DNA of 64,000 nt from Methylocystis sp. MJC1. Lineage in GTDB: Bacteria > Pseudomonadota > Alphaproteobacteria > Rhizobiales > Beijerinckiaceae. Location of the stretch: contig NZ_CP107558.1 of the NCBI RefSeq assembly GCF_026427715.1, forward strand, positions 285,001 through 349,000. Direction: 5' to 3'. The position numbers and the translations under genes are program-made. Of the stretch, positions 1 through 9,278 are shown piece after piece. The notes under the pieces are model-generated. The model was given only the letters and a program-made list of their open reading frames with translations. It made no database searches and was not told the DNA's origin. Every line of letters begins with the position of its first letter. Position 1 is the first letter of the stretch.

Positions 1-1449
1 ACCAGTAACAGGCACGCGCAGCGGCTCGGTGAGCTCACATTCTCGGTATATCTGGACGTTTCAGGGGCAAGCGGCAGTTCTATAGACAAAAGCTGCGAAT
101 CAATTGAGCGCCAATCCTACGCCAACTGGCGAGCGATTTTCCACGGCGGCCCCCTTGACCCATTGGCTGAGCGGACGCTCGCGAGCTGGCTCGGTCGATC
201 CAGTTTCACATTGATGCAGGGAGATTGCCCTCCCGATCCCTCTCATTATCTGGCTGCCTTGCATGCGGGAGACACGCTGGCGGACAACGCCCTCGAAACC
301 TACGCTGAGCATCTCGTTAGGCACCCCGACGAATCGATCGTTTACGCGGACGAATTTGGCCCAAAGCCTGTTTTTAAACCGGGATGGAGCCCAACGCTGC
401 AGGCCTTTGCGCCTTACATTGGAAGGTCCGCTTTCTTTGCTGGCTCCATCGCGTCGCGTAGTGACAGCTGCCGGATATCCGAGGGAGTTGAGGCGATCCT
501 GCATTCTGCCTTGGACACAAAATCCCAGAAAATCGGGTCGATCAAGCGCCCGCTCTTCCAACTTTCTGAATCTGCCGGCCAGCGCCTCCCACGTAGAAAA
601 GCGCCGGAGGCAATCTACAGAGGCCAATCCCTTCGTGTTGGCGTGGTTATTCCAACTCGAGACCGAGCCGATCTGCTGCAAGTCTGTCTCGAAAGCCTCT
701 TCGGCACGACGACCTACCCCAATTACAAGGTGCTGATTGTAGACAACGATAGTCGGGATGCTCGCACGCATGATCTGATGGCGCGAATGACGGTTGCGGA
801 GCCTCGCTTGGCGATTCTCAAGCAGCCGGGAGAGTTCAATTTCTCTGCGCTGAGCAACGCAGGCGCGAATGCCGTGGAAAGCGATTTTCTGCTCTTCCTG
901 AATAATGACACGAGAATCGTCACGCCCGACTGGATCGAGCGACTGCTCTATTTTGCCTCCCAGCAGGACATTGGCGCGGTGGGGGCAAAGCTTCTCTATC
1001 CGAATCAACGTGTCCAGCACGTGGGCGTGTTGCTCGGCATGGGAGGCGTTGCCGGCCATTATGGCGCCGGGCTACCCGCAGACGCGCCCGGTTGGCTGCG
1101 CCGAAATCTCGTTCCGCATGAGGTTTCGGCGGTGACTGGCGCTTGTCTGATAGTAGAGCGACATAAGTTTGAGGCGGTCGGCGGCTTTGATGCTGTTAAT
1201 CTGCCAGTCGACCTGAACGACATCGATCTCTGCCTTCGTCTCGGCGAGCGCGGATGGCGGACGATTTGCAACGCAGAGACGACGCTCATACACCATCAAT
1301 CCGCCAGTCGCGGCGGCGGGCTCCGGCTTCAGAAGGTTTACGCCAAGGAAAGGCGCTTTTTCACTGAGCGCTGGCGGTTCGTTATTCGCGACGATCCATA
1401 TTTTCACCCCGCTCTGTCGCTATATGCTGCCGAAGCGGCTCTAGCGTGA
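1..1449 (+). CDS. Glycosyltransferase family 2, two-domain, 5' partial
   Basis: The frame is open back to base 1, so the true start lies outside the window. The first part (about 60-140 residues in) has the YADEF...PVFKPGWSP pattern typical of the end of a first GT2 module in tandem GT2 proteins. A complete GT-A domain follows, with VGVVIPTRDRADLL, the VDNDSRD strand and an LFLNNDT metal/nucleotide-sugar motif. It probably adds sugars to a cell-surface polysaccharide at the inner membrane. It is followed 70-120 bp later by a polysaccharide export gene on the same strand. Substrate is unknown. Confidence 0.85.
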   Translation, partial: TSNRHAQRLGELTFSVYLDVSGASGSSIDKSCESIERQSYANWRAIFHGGPLDPLAERTLASWLGRSSFTLMQGDCPPDPSHYLAALHAGDTLADNALETYAEHLVRHPDESIVYADEFGPKPVFKPGWSPTLQAFAPYIGRSAFFAGSIASRSDSCRISEGVEAILHSALDTKSQKIGSIKRPLFQLSESAGQRLPRRKAPEAIYRGQSLRVGVVIPTRDRADLLQVCLESLFGTTTYPNYKVLIVDNDSRDARTHDLMARMTVAEPRLAILKQPGEFNFSALSNAGANAVESDFLLFLNNDTRIVTPDWIERLLYFASQQDIGAVGAKLLYPNQRVQHVGVLLGMGGVAGHYGAGLPADAPGWLRRNLVPHEVSAVTGACLIVERHKFEAVGGFDAVNLPVDLNDIDLCLRLGERGWRTICNAETTLIHHQSASRGGGLRLQKVYAKERRFFTERWRFVIRDDPYFHPALSLYAAEAALA

Positions 1450-1518
1450 CTTGCTTGTGCCGAAGGGGATCGCCCAGTATTTTCCTCGGCCTTTCGGGAT
1501 GCCGCCGGCATCCTGCTC

Positions 1519-2868
1519 GTGCTCGAGCTTTGTAGACATCCGCCGCTGCCTAATCTCGGCGGCGATTTCATGGAGATGACAAGGCAGATGCGCCCTAAGA
1601 CCCCAAGGTTGGGATGGATGAAGGCGGCGCGCGATGTTGTGTCGTGGCGACTCCCGAGTGGCGCCCTCCCTAATCTGAGCGGCGAGATCAAAAACAAGCT
1701 CCCCACTCTTTCGCAGGGGGTGGACCTTGTGTCGGAGGCCTTCGCAAATGCGAGGGGTGGCGGCGGCTTATTGCGCCGCAGCTTCCTGGCGGTGGTCGTG
1801 CTGCCGACCATAATCTACTGGTTCTATGCGGCCCTATGGCAATCGGACCAGTATGTTTCGGAGGCGCGCTTGGCGGTTCGCGAGGCGCAAAAGAAGGAAA
1901 CGCGTGGGACCGACGTCGCATCGATTATGGCCAACATTACGGGCGGGGGCGGAGGCTCTTCAAAAGACACCCAAAATTCCTACATGGTGCTGAATTATAT
2001 AAAGAGCCGCGCGATCTTACTGGATCTCGGCGGGAAACCTTACCTCGAACAGAAGTTTGGCGGCTCCGATGTGGATTTTTTCTCGCGAATTTCCTCCGGC
2101 GCGAATCTCGAAGATCTCTGGAAATATTGGCTCAGCCATATGCAGGCGAGTGTTGATGGCGTCTCGGGCATACTCACTCTACGCATCGACGCCTTCCACC
2201 CGGAGGATTCTCTGGATCTGACCAAGGACGTCATCCGGCTGAGCGAAAATCTCATCAACAGGATAACTCTAAGAAACCGCAACGACGCGCTCGCGCGCGC
2301 CGAAAGCGAAGTGAACCTGTCGCGTGAGAAACTCGCGGAGGCGCGCCAGAAGGTTCTGCAATTTCGCAATCAGAATCTCCTCATAGATCCCAGCGCCAGC
2401 GCGTCTAGTCTCGGGGAGATGATCGGTAAGCTGACGCTCGATCGCATCGAGCTTTTGAACGCTCTGTCTACGACCTCGACGTCCTTATCTGCAGATGCGC
2501 CGAGCCAACGGCTTCAAAAGACGCGTCTTGCCGCGATTGATAAACAACTTGGCGACCTCAAAAAGAAATTGACGGACGACCAGGCGTCCGATGCGGTCTC
2601 GGCGCAAATTGCGGGTTACGAGCGGGTAAAGCTTGAGGAGCAATTTGCCGAGAGAATGTATTCGATCTCCGTGACGGCTTATGAACAAGCGCGGCAAGAT
2701 CTCCAACGGCAGCAGCTCTATCTCGTCACTGTCGTTGCGCCGAGCCTGCCGGAATCTGCAACCTATCCAAGAGTCGTTGGCAGCACATTGCTGATGTTTG
2801 TCTCTCTACTCGTCATCTGGGCAATTGTTTCGCTGATGGTCGCGCTCTTTGATGACCAGATGATTTGA
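1519..2868 (+). CDS. Capsule/exopolysaccharide export inner-membrane protein (KpsE/Wzc-like)
   Basis: The protein has an N-terminal membrane segment (FLAVVVLPTIIYWFYAAL), then SDQYVSEARLAVRE, which is the typical start of the Wzz/KpsE periplasmic domain. A long coiled coil follows, then a proline-containing PSLPESATYPR motif and a second membrane helix near the C-terminus. This is the polysaccharide co-polymerase/KpsE architecture, without a tyrosine kinase domain. The start is uncertain: GTG at 1519, ATG at 1570 or ATG at 1618 are all possible. It is convergent with a second KpsE-like gene only 25 bp away. Confidence 0.8.
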   Translation: MLELCRHPPLPNLGGDFMEMTRQMRPKTPRLGWMKAARDVVSWRLPSGALPNLSGEIKNKLPTLSQGVDLVSEAFANARGGGGLLRRSFLAVVVLPTIIYWFYAALWQSDQYVSEARLAVREAQKKETRGTDVASIMANITGGGGGSSKDTQNSYMVLNYIKSRAILLDLGGKPYLEQKFGGSDVDFFSRISSGANLEDLWKYWLSHMQASVDGVSGILTLRIDAFHPEDSLDLTKDVIRLSENLINRITLRNRNDALARAESEVNLSREKLAEARQKVLQFRNQNLLIDPSASASSLGEMIGKLTLDRIELLNALSTTSTSLSADAPSQRLQKTRLAAIDKQLGDLKKKLTDDQASDAVSAQIAGYERVKLEEQFAERMYSISVTAYEQARQDLQRQQLYLVTVVAPSLPESATYPRVVGSTLLMFVSLLVIWAIVSLMVALFDDQMI

Positions 2869-2893
2869 TAAGGCGCGCAAGACCGCGTTTGGA

Positions 2894-4180
2894 TTAATGC
2901 GCCATGTGGTCTCGGACGAGAAATGCGATGCCGACGAGCATCGCCCATACGAAAGCTGCCGGGAAAACGATGATCGACCACTCTAGCCAGCGCCGCGGGT
3001 AGAGGGATTTCTCGGCGAGCGTTGGGCGCAGAAATAGCGCGAGATAGGTTTGCTGCCGATCGACGTCGATGCGCGCGGATTCATAAGCGGTGGCGGCCAA
3101 GGCGTATTGCTGTTGCGCGAGAGCGAGATCAACCTGACGTTCGGACAGGATGACCGCGTGCCCCGCCATTGAGTTGCTATTCTCTTTGCTCGCGATCTGA
3201 GCCGTGTATTCCGCAATTTGCTTTTTTATGTTTTCAATGCGCGTCGTCAGCAGTTTTACCTGCGGTGAGTCTGTCGCAGACGCGCCGGACTGGAGTGCCA
3301 GGCTTCCTTCTGCAGATGCGAGACTGAGTCTGAGTTGCGTCACAATTTTGTTGACCGCCAGGGCTGCGGACGTCGCATCGAGAACGCCTTCTGCATTGCG
3401 TGCGTCTCGTAGGCTCACGGTGGCGACTTTAACACGCTCTTCGGCGCGTGTGAGCTCATAACTGGCTTTCGAAAGCGCGTCCTGCCGCAAACGCGTCGAT
3501 AGCTCGTTCACGAGCTTTTCTGATAATTCCACGATATTTCGGGTGATGAGAAGAGACTCTTCCGGCGTGAAGGCGCGAACGTCGACCGAAATGATGCCGG
3601 ACATGACGTCGACATTGGCGTCAACCTTCTTTTTCCAATATTTCTCTAGTTTTTCGATAGGCTCCTCAGGATCGAAGCGAGATAGGTAGTCGACCTCGGG
3701 TCGCGAGAAGATCTTTCTCAAGCCGATTTTCTTGTCGATAATCTCGATAATCGCGCGGCTCGTAATGTATTTGGCGATCGCCTGAGATTCCTGGACCTGT
3801 TTTTCATTACGACTGCTAACACCCAGCGCCGTCCAGGACGCACTATCCGCGGATTGGAGCGAGAACTTCGCTGTCGTCACATATTGCTTGCTCGCGATCA
3901 GCCCCCAGTAGAGCGAGGCGCCGACCAAGGGCGCCACCACCAGCATGATGAAGCTGATCAATAGCCCTTTCTGGAAAGCTCTCTCGCCACGGCGAGCGGC
4001 AAAGCCGCCGCCGCCTGCGATCATGCTTGTTGGCGAGCGAGACCGATTGGCGGCGCGGCGCAGGGCCCGGGAAATGGACGCTGCGATACGGACGGCGTCG
4101 TCGGGGCTTATCGCTTCGCGGGGTCCAGGTAGAGCGACCTGCCGGGCGGCGGCGCTTTTGGTCGTGGCGGGATCAGGCAT
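2894..4180 (-). CDS. kpsE: Capsule polysaccharide export inner-membrane protein KpsE-like
   Basis: The protein has a membrane segment (LISFIMLVVAPLVGASLYWG), then SKQYVTTAKFSLQS, a long periplasmic coiled coil, the RPTLAEKSLYPRR motif and a C-terminal membrane helix. I chose the ATG at 4180 because it overlaps the stop of the upstream ATPase gene by 8 bases; the open frame extends further upstream inside that gene. Family knowledge: KpsE/CtrB/BexC proteins bridge the inner-membrane ABC exporter to the outer-membrane polysaccharide channel. Translational coupling to the KpsT-like gene supports this role. Confidence 0.85.
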   Translation of the reverse strand: MPDPATTKSAAARQVALPGPREAISPDDAVRIAASISRALRRAANRSRSPTSMIAGGGGFAARRGERAFQKGLLISFIMLVVAPLVGASLYWGLIASKQYVTTAKFSLQSADSASWTALGVSSRNEKQVQESQAIAKYITSRAIIEIIDKKIGLRKIFSRPEVDYLSRFDPEEPIEKLEKYWKKKVDANVDVMSGIISVDVRAFTPEESLLITRNIVELSEKLVNELSTRLRQDALSKASYELTRAEERVKVATVSLRDARNAEGVLDATSAALAVNKIVTQLRLSLASAEGSLALQSGASATDSPQVKLLTTRIENIKKQIAEYTAQIASKENSNSMAGHAVILSERQVDLALAQQQYALAATAYESARIDVDRQQTYLALFLRPTLAEKSLYPRRWLEWSIIVFPAAFVWAMLVGIAFLVRDHMAH

Positions 4181-4826
4181 TGAGCTTCTTATATAGGTCG
4201 ATGGCGTCGTCGACATTGCGGAAGACATGCATCTGCCCGCCCGCCAGAACGATTCCATGGTCGCAATATTCCGTGATGGTGGACATCGAATGAGACACCA
4301 TAATGATGTCGGCCTTTTTTCGCCGCCTCGAAAACTCTTCTTTGCATCGCGCGGCGAAGCGCGCGTCGCCGACGGCTGTCACCTCGTCGATCAGATAGCA
4401 TTCGAAGTCGATGGCGAGCGACAAACCAAACGCGAGACGAGCCATCATACCCGACGAGTAGGTTGATACGGCCACATCCATATAAGCTCCAACCTCGGCA
4501 AAGTCTTCGACGAAGCTCATGACCTTTCGAGGGTCCTGGCCATAGACGCGCGCAATGAATTTGACGTTTTCCCTGCCGCTGATCAGCGGATGCATGACGC
4601 CCGCGAAGCCGAGGGGCCATGAAATGCGAGCGTTGCGGACGATGCGGCCGCCATTTGGCAGCTCATTTCCAGCCAGGAGTCTGATCAATGTCGATTTGCC
4701 TGCTCCGTTGACCCCGAGAACGCCATAGCTGCGCCCCGGCTTGAAATCCAGGCTGACATGGTTGAGCACGATCTTCCGATGTCCGCTCGACCTGTAATAT
4801 TTAAAAACATTCTCGAGTTTGATCAT
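4173..4826 (-). CDS. kpsT: Polysaccharide ABC exporter ATP-binding protein (KpsT-like)
   Basis: This 217-residue ABC ATPase has Walker A GVNGAGKST (residues 38-46), an STYSSGM signature, Walker B CYLIDE and a VSHSM switch histidine. Length and the TYSSGM signature fit KpsT/CtrD/BexA capsule exporters, which power polysaccharide export through a KpsM-type permease. No permease gene is visible in this window, which is unusual because kpsM normally sits next to kpsT. The first gene of a two-gene minus-strand unit with kpsE. Confidence 0.88.
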   Translation of the reverse strand: MIKLENVFKYYRSSGHRKIVLNHVSLDFKPGRSYGVLGVNGAGKSTLIRLLAGNELPNGGRIVRNARISWPLGFAGVMHPLISGRENVKFIARVYGQDPRKVMSFVEDFAEVGAYMDVAVSTYSSGMMARLAFGLSLAIDFECYLIDEVTAVGDARFAARCKEEFSRRRKKADIIMVSHSMSTITEYCDHGIVLAGGQMHVFRNVDDAIDLYKKLNA

Positions 4827-4875
4827 GTCCGGGGCGACGGTCGAAGGGGCTAGGCCGTTCCAAGTTGGTCAATTT

Positions 4876-4907
4876 GGACCGCCTTTTCGACTAATCAAAG
4901 GCGGTCC
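4876..4907. promoter_or_regulatory. Inverted repeat in divergent intergenic region
   Basis: A perfect 11-bp inverted repeat, GGACCGCCTTT and AAAGGCGGTCC with a 10-base spacer, lies in the 132-bp gap between the divergent KpsT-like gene and the rhamnosyltransferase gene. Its place between two divergent starts suggests an operator for a dimeric regulator. A stem-loop in the 5' leader is the alternative. Function is inferred. Confidence 0.5.
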
Positions 4908-4958
4908 GTCCCTTATCTACGCTGGCCATCGCCGCCAAAGCTAGAGTAGACAGGAGGC

Positions 4959-7394
4959 ATGAAACAAGAAACGCCTTTTCAGGCAGTGCGCAGGCACTTA
5001 CGCAACGGCTATATCATATTGACCAGCCGTGGTCTCGTTGCTCTTTACGGAGCGGCGATGCGGGAGGCGGCGAAGATTGTCGATTCCCCCGTCGGGGTTT
5101 TTCTGGCGCCCAAAGATATTCTTCGTGACGGGCCCCATTTCTTGCGCGAGCATGGCCTCAGGAGCACCATCGGCGCGGTTCTTCGGCAGACGGCCGCGAC
5201 TTATGATCCGCCGCTTGGGCGCCGCCGAAACCCCATCAACGATCCCCTGCGGGAACGGGCGATCACTTATTACCATACCTATGAGCTCACCAAGCCCGAT
5301 GGCGTCGTGCCCTCCCGCAGGCCCTCGAACGAAATGGATTTTTCCCTCGAGGTCCCCTTCGCCTTCGAGCCGCTTTCCCCGCGGAAAGGCGCGATCGCCG
5401 CAATCGTTCACGCCTATTATCCCGAGATTCTGTCGCTCGTTCTGGAGAGGCTGGAAAATATCCCAGGGGCGGTCGACTTGTTCGTCTCGACCAACAGTGA
5501 GGAAAAACGTCTCGCGATCGAGGAAATCTGCCGCGGTTGGCGAAAGGGAAAGGTGGACGTTCGCATCACCCCCAACAGGGGGCGAGACATTGCCGCGAAG
5601 TTTTTCGGCTTCCGTGACGTCTATGCGAATTACGGTCTATTCATCCATCTCCATACAAAGCGCTCGCCGCACGGCGGCGAGGCTCTGGCGCGCTGGTGCG
5701 ATTATCTCTTGGACCATCTTCTGGGCTCGCCAGAGATCGTGCGATCGATTCTCGCGATTTTCGACGATCCGAAGATTGGCGTCGTGTTTGCGCAGCATCT
5801 TTTCGAGCTGCGCGGCATATTGAACTGGGGCTATGATTACGACCTCGCGCGCGGTCTGATGAAGCGCATGGGCGTCGAGATCGATAAGAACATGGTGCTT
5901 GAATTTCCCTCGGGCTCGATGTTCTGGGGTCGCAGCGCCGCCTTCCGCCCTCTCCTCGACCTCGATCTCGATTTCGAGGATTTTCCCGAGGAGGGCGGCC
6001 ATGTGGACGGCACGCTCGCCCATGCGATAGAGCGCTGCCTGCTGATGATTGCCGAGTCGAAGGGGTTCGAATGGTACAAGGTCGCGCGCCGCGACCTCTA
6101 TCCCATGCCGCAGACGCTCTTGACCGTGCAAAGCCCGGACGACCTCCCGGCGCACCGGCTGAAAGTCTTCCAGCCCTGCCTCGGCAATGTCGACAATGGG
6201 TTGCGGCCGCAGGACCGGGGGATCGTTGAGATAAAGCCGCTACTTTCCTATCCCTCGCGCAACGCTCGGCCACGGCTCAATCTGCTGACGCCCACCGTCA
6301 ATCCGCAGCAGATTTTCGGGGGCGTTGCGACGGCTATGAAGCTTTTCACAGAGCTCGCCGACGTGCTCGGAGAGGATTACGATCGCCGCATCATTGCGAC
6401 GGACGCCGACATAGAACCCGAAGCCTATGCGAAGCTCTCAGACTACGAGGCCGTGCCACACGCCGCAAGCCTCGACCTCGGCCGTCATCTCCTTGTCGAC
6501 GCTTATGAGCGCGATGGCAGCCGGCTGGACGTGCGGGCGAACGATATTTTTGTCGCTACCGCATGGTGGACGGCGTTATTCGCGCTCGATCTCGAACGCG
6601 ACCGCGCCCGGCTCTTCGGAGGCGAATTGCCGTTCGTCTATCTCATTCAGGATGACGAACCCTATTTCCAAGGGCGCAGCTCTCGCTATGCCTTGGCGGA
6701 AGCTACTTACCGGCATGGCGCGCGCACCATCGCCATCATCAATTCCGAGGAGCTTTTCTCGGTCATGCAGGGCAAATATGCCTTCGGGGAGGCCTACTGC
6801 GTCCCCTATGAAATGAACCGCGCCATTTCGGCCGCGTTGCGCCCGGCGCCGCGCGAACGTCTTATCCTCATCTACGGCCGGCCGAATGTAACTCGAAATG
6901 CGTACGAACTCGTGTGCGACGCGCTATTTCGCTGGCAGCAGCGCGACCCGATTCGGGCGAGCCGCTGGCGACTGCTCTTCCTTGGCGAGGAGTTTCCTGA
7001 CACGCTCGCTTATCCTGTGCAGAACGCCACAGTCGGAGGCAAGGCGAGCTTGGAGGATTATGCAGGCTATCTGAGCCGCGCGAGCGTCGGCGTGTCGCTT
7101 ATGCTCTCGCCGCATCCAAGCTATCCGCCGCTCGAGATGGCCGAGGCCGGGCTGCTCACGATCACCAATTCTTTCGAGGGCAAGAACCTGACGAGCCGCT
7201 TCGACAACATCATCTCGCTCGACCTGCTCGAACCGGCGTTCCTGGCCGACGCCATAGAGGCCGCGGTCGCTCAAATGGAGCCCCGCATCGGCGAGACGAC
7301 CGGACGCGTCGCGCCGAGAGCGGTCCCGACGGAGACTGGACGGCGTTTCGATATCCCGGTCTTCGCGGAGCGGCTGCGGGCGCTGCGGATATGA
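4959..7394 (+). CDS. RgpF-WsaF fused rhamnosyltransferase
   Basis: The protein has 811 residues. Residues ~140-390 match the rhamnan-synthesis F (RgpF) domain: AIVHAYYPEILSLVLERLEN, ITPNRGRDI, LFIHLHTKRS and the GSMFW motif. Residues ~430-811 match WsaF-type glycosyltransferases, with LNLLTPTVNPQQIFGGVATA, a Rossmann half ending LIYGRPNVTRNA, and HPSYPPLEMAEAG in the donor-binding region. The start ATG has an AGGAGG ribosome site (gacaggaggc). It is probably cytosolic and adds rhamnose to a surface polysaccharide. The adjacent rfbD, which makes dTDP-rhamnose, supports this. The stop codons of the two genes abut tail to tail. Confidence 0.82.
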   Translation: MKQETPFQAVRRHLRNGYIILTSRGLVALYGAAMREAAKIVDSPVGVFLAPKDILRDGPHFLREHGLRSTIGAVLRQTAATYDPPLGRRRNPINDPLRERAITYYHTYELTKPDGVVPSRRPSNEMDFSLEVPFAFEPLSPRKGAIAAIVHAYYPEILSLVLERLENIPGAVDLFVSTNSEEKRLAIEEICRGWRKGKVDVRITPNRGRDIAAKFFGFRDVYANYGLFIHLHTKRSPHGGEALARWCDYLLDHLLGSPEIVRSILAIFDDPKIGVVFAQHLFELRGILNWGYDYDLARGLMKRMGVEIDKNMVLEFPSGSMFWGRSAAFRPLLDLDLDFEDFPEEGGHVDGTLAHAIERCLLMIAESKGFEWYKVARRDLYPMPQTLLTVQSPDDLPAHRLKVFQPCLGNVDNGLRPQDRGIVEIKPLLSYPSRNARPRLNLLTPTVNPQQIFGGVATAMKLFTELADVLGEDYDRRIIATDADIEPEAYAKLSDYEAVPHAASLDLGRHLLVDAYERDGSRLDVRANDIFVATAWWTALFALDLERDRARLFGGELPFVYLIQDDEPYFQGRSSRYALAEATYRHGARTIAIINSEELFSVMQGKYAFGEAYCVPYEMNRAISAALRPAPRERLILIYGRPNVTRNAYELVCDALFRWQQRDPIRASRWRLLFLGEEFPDTLAYPVQNATVGGKASLEDYAGYLSRASVGVSLMLSPHPSYPPLEMAEAGLLTITNSFEGKNLTSRFDNIISLDLLEPAFLADAIEAAVAQMEPRIGETTGRVAPRAVPTETGRRFDIPVFAERLRALRI

Positions 7395-8285
7395 CTATTG
7401 CGCTGGCTGCAGGAGGCGGACAACGCAGCTTTCGAGCGATTCACGCCACGGCGGGAGGGTTATGCCGTAACGGGCGGCGAGCTTCTCATTGTCGAGCCGC
7501 GAATTCGCAGGCCGGCGCGCCGGCGTGGGGTAATCGGCGGTGGTGATTCGCTTGACGCGCACGGGCGTGCGGCCGCATTTCTCGGCGACGGCGAAGGTCG
7601 CTTCAGCCATATCGGCCCAGCTTGCCTCGCCCTGGCCGGTCAGATGGAATATCCCGCGCAACGACGCCGAATCGTCGCTGACAAGGCGGCGCGCGATGAC
7701 GACAAGCGCGTCGGCTATGTCGATGGCGTTCGTCGGATTGCCGCGCTGATCCGCAACCACACTGATTTCGTCGCGCGATTCGCCAAAGCGTAGCATGGTT
7801 TTGACGAAATTCGCGCCGAAGGGGCTGTAAACCCAGGCGGTGCGCAAAATGGCATGATCGCCGTGCGTCGCGGCGATCTTCTCTTCGCCGGTAAGCTTGG
7901 TGCGCCCATAGGCGCCCGTTGGCCCAGTAGGGTCATCCTCGCGATAGGGCCGGTCGAGCATTCCGTCGAACACATAATCCGTCGAGAGATGCAGCAAGGG
8001 GACGCCAAGCTCGGCGGCGGCCTCCGCGACATGGCCCGCCCCCTCGCCATTGATTCGCATCGCGACGTCTGGTTCGCTCTCCGCCTTGTCGACTGCAGTA
8101 TAAGCAGCGGCGTTGATGATCGCGTCGCAGCGCGCATGGCGCAGACCCGCGAGCACTGCTGTGCGCATCTCGAGATCGAGTTGCGGGCGTCCAAGCGCGA
8201 TAATCTCGACGTCCTTCGGAGCCCGCTCGATCAAAGCGCTGACGACCTGACCCTTGAGTCCGGTAACAGCGAGACGGAGTGTCAT
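7395..8285 (-). CDS. rfbD: dTDP-4-dehydrorhamnose reductase
   Basis: RfbD/RmlD is the last enzyme of dTDP-L-rhamnose synthesis and reduces dTDP-4-dehydro-L-rhamnose with NAD(P)H. The 296-residue protein has the N-terminal TGLKGQV nucleotide-binding motif, the NAAAYTAVDKAE segment, the STDYVFDG motif and the catalytic Tyr126-x3-Lys130 (YGRTK). These are all standard for the family, and the length is normal. rfbA, rfbB and rfbC are not in this window. It should supply the sugar donor for the rhamnosyltransferase next door. Confidence 0.93.
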   Translation of the reverse strand: MTLRLAVTGLKGQVVSALIERAPKDVEIIALGRPQLDLEMRTAVLAGLRHARCDAIINAAAYTAVDKAESEPDVAMRINGEGAGHVAEAAAELGVPLLHLSTDYVFDGMLDRPYREDDPTGPTGAYGRTKLTGEEKIAATHGDHAILRTAWVYSPFGANFVKTMLRFGESRDEISVVADQRGNPTNAIDIADALVVIARRLVSDDSASLRGIFHLTGQGEASWADMAEATFAVAEKCGRTPVRVKRITTADYPTPARRPANSRLDNEKLAARYGITLPPWRESLESCVVRLLQPAQ

Positions 8286-8495
8286 GGTGGCGCCCCCTTA
8301 AGCTTTGATGCGCTCATAATTTTGAATTCCGACCGTAGCACCGCGCGGTTGCTCAAGGCAACGAGCGGCCCCTGGCGCGGCGCGTGTCTCCGTAGAACGA
8401 CTATGAAAATCAAATTGATGGCGACTCGTATCGACTGGGCACCGCTGCCTCCGGGTCTTGCGAATCATGCTGACGAAAGGTCCGCGCAAGCTTGG

Positions 8496-8510
8496 TTAAT
8501 TAATCGTTAA
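8496..8510. promoter_or_regulatory. CtrA-type box TTAA-N7-TTAA
   Basis: Two TTAA half-sites are separated by exactly seven bases, 30 bp upstream of the ATG at 8541. This is the recognition pattern of the alphaproteobacterial cell-cycle regulator CtrA (TTAA-N7-TTAAC), here followed by T rather than C. Assigned from pattern only. Confidence 0.4.
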
Positions 8511-8540
8511 TGCGCTGGGAAATTGGAAAGGAAGAGACAT

Positions 8541-8735
8541 ATGAGAAGCACGCGTAAGACTCAGGCGCTCCGCGCCGCGCGGAATCCGAGCGACGTGATT
8601 CGGTCCGCCGAGCCGCTCGACCGCAAGCAAGCCGCGATTCTCGTCCTTTTCGAGGCGATGGATTTGATCGACGATCAAGCCGCGTCGGAACTGGTGCGCT
8701 TTGCTGTGGCGCGGCTGGTTTGCGAAAGTGCCTGA
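8541..8735 (+). CDS. Small protein of unknown function (64 aa)
   Basis: I do not recognise this protein. The ATG at 8541 is preceded by a purine-rich ribosome site (aaaggaagag). The product is short, basic at the N-terminus and predicted helical (RKQAAILVLFEAMDLIDDQAASELVRFAVARL), with no membrane segment or signal peptide. A TTAA-N7-TTAA motif lies just upstream. It is convergent with the next gene, 6 bp away. Confidence 0.5.
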   Translation: MRSTRKTQALRAARNPSDVIRSAEPLDRKQAAILVLFEAMDLIDDQAASELVRFAVARLVCESA

Positions 8736-8741
8736 TCCTTG

Positions 8742-9143
8742 TCACGCGGATTTGCGAGGGCCCAGACTCCGCGCAATTTGGCCTGCTATGAGATGCGCGC
8801 TCACGCGGTCGGGAGCAAGCAATGCTGTCGCTTGCGCCATTTGACGCAAGCCGACTGCGGCCTCCGGCAATCTCGCGTGAAGCGCCGCCATATTCAGTCG
8901 GCAGAGCGCCCGAAAATCGTGACGGGCTCTTGCCTCCATTTCCGACCGCGGCCCATCGAACCCGGTCGCTATTTTTCCTAGGGCGCGCACCCACTGAACC
9001 TGCTCGAATCGTCCGGATGGGGCGCGTGTCTCGAAAATCTCCAAGCTGGCGTTCCAGAGCCCCGCAAAATATCCGGCGCGCTTGAGGTCCGTCTCACAAC
9101 GCTGTTTCTCGACATTTTGCCGGATCTGCCCAAAAGACGGCAT
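8742..9143 (-). CDS. Hypothetical protein (133 aa)
   Basis: The ATG at 9143 has an excellent ribosome site (GGAGGAG, 8 bases upstream), which decides against the longer open frame. The product (MPSFGQIRQNVEKQ...) is alpha-helical and soluble, with alanine/leucine-rich segments resembling helical repeats. No family was recognised. It is divergent from the small gene at 9279. The 135-bp gap contains the 12-bp palindrome CCTCGCGCGAGG at 9222-9233. Confidence 0.55.
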   Translation of the reverse strand: MPSFGQIRQNVEKQRCETDLKRAGYFAGLWNASLEIFETRAPSGRFEQVQWVRALGKIATGFDGPRSEMEARARHDFRALCRLNMAALHARLPEAAVGLRQMAQATALLAPDRVSAHLIAGQIARSLGPRKSA

Positions 9144-9278
9144 GCGCCTACTCCTCCAACTCGCGCCGCGAAAAATAACGGTCGAAAATCTATGCGGAGT
9201 TAAAGTCTGCTTGGGCGTAAGCCTCGCGCGAGGGCCCCTCGATAGAATCATATGTCAGATTCTCGAAGGGGTCCTTCT

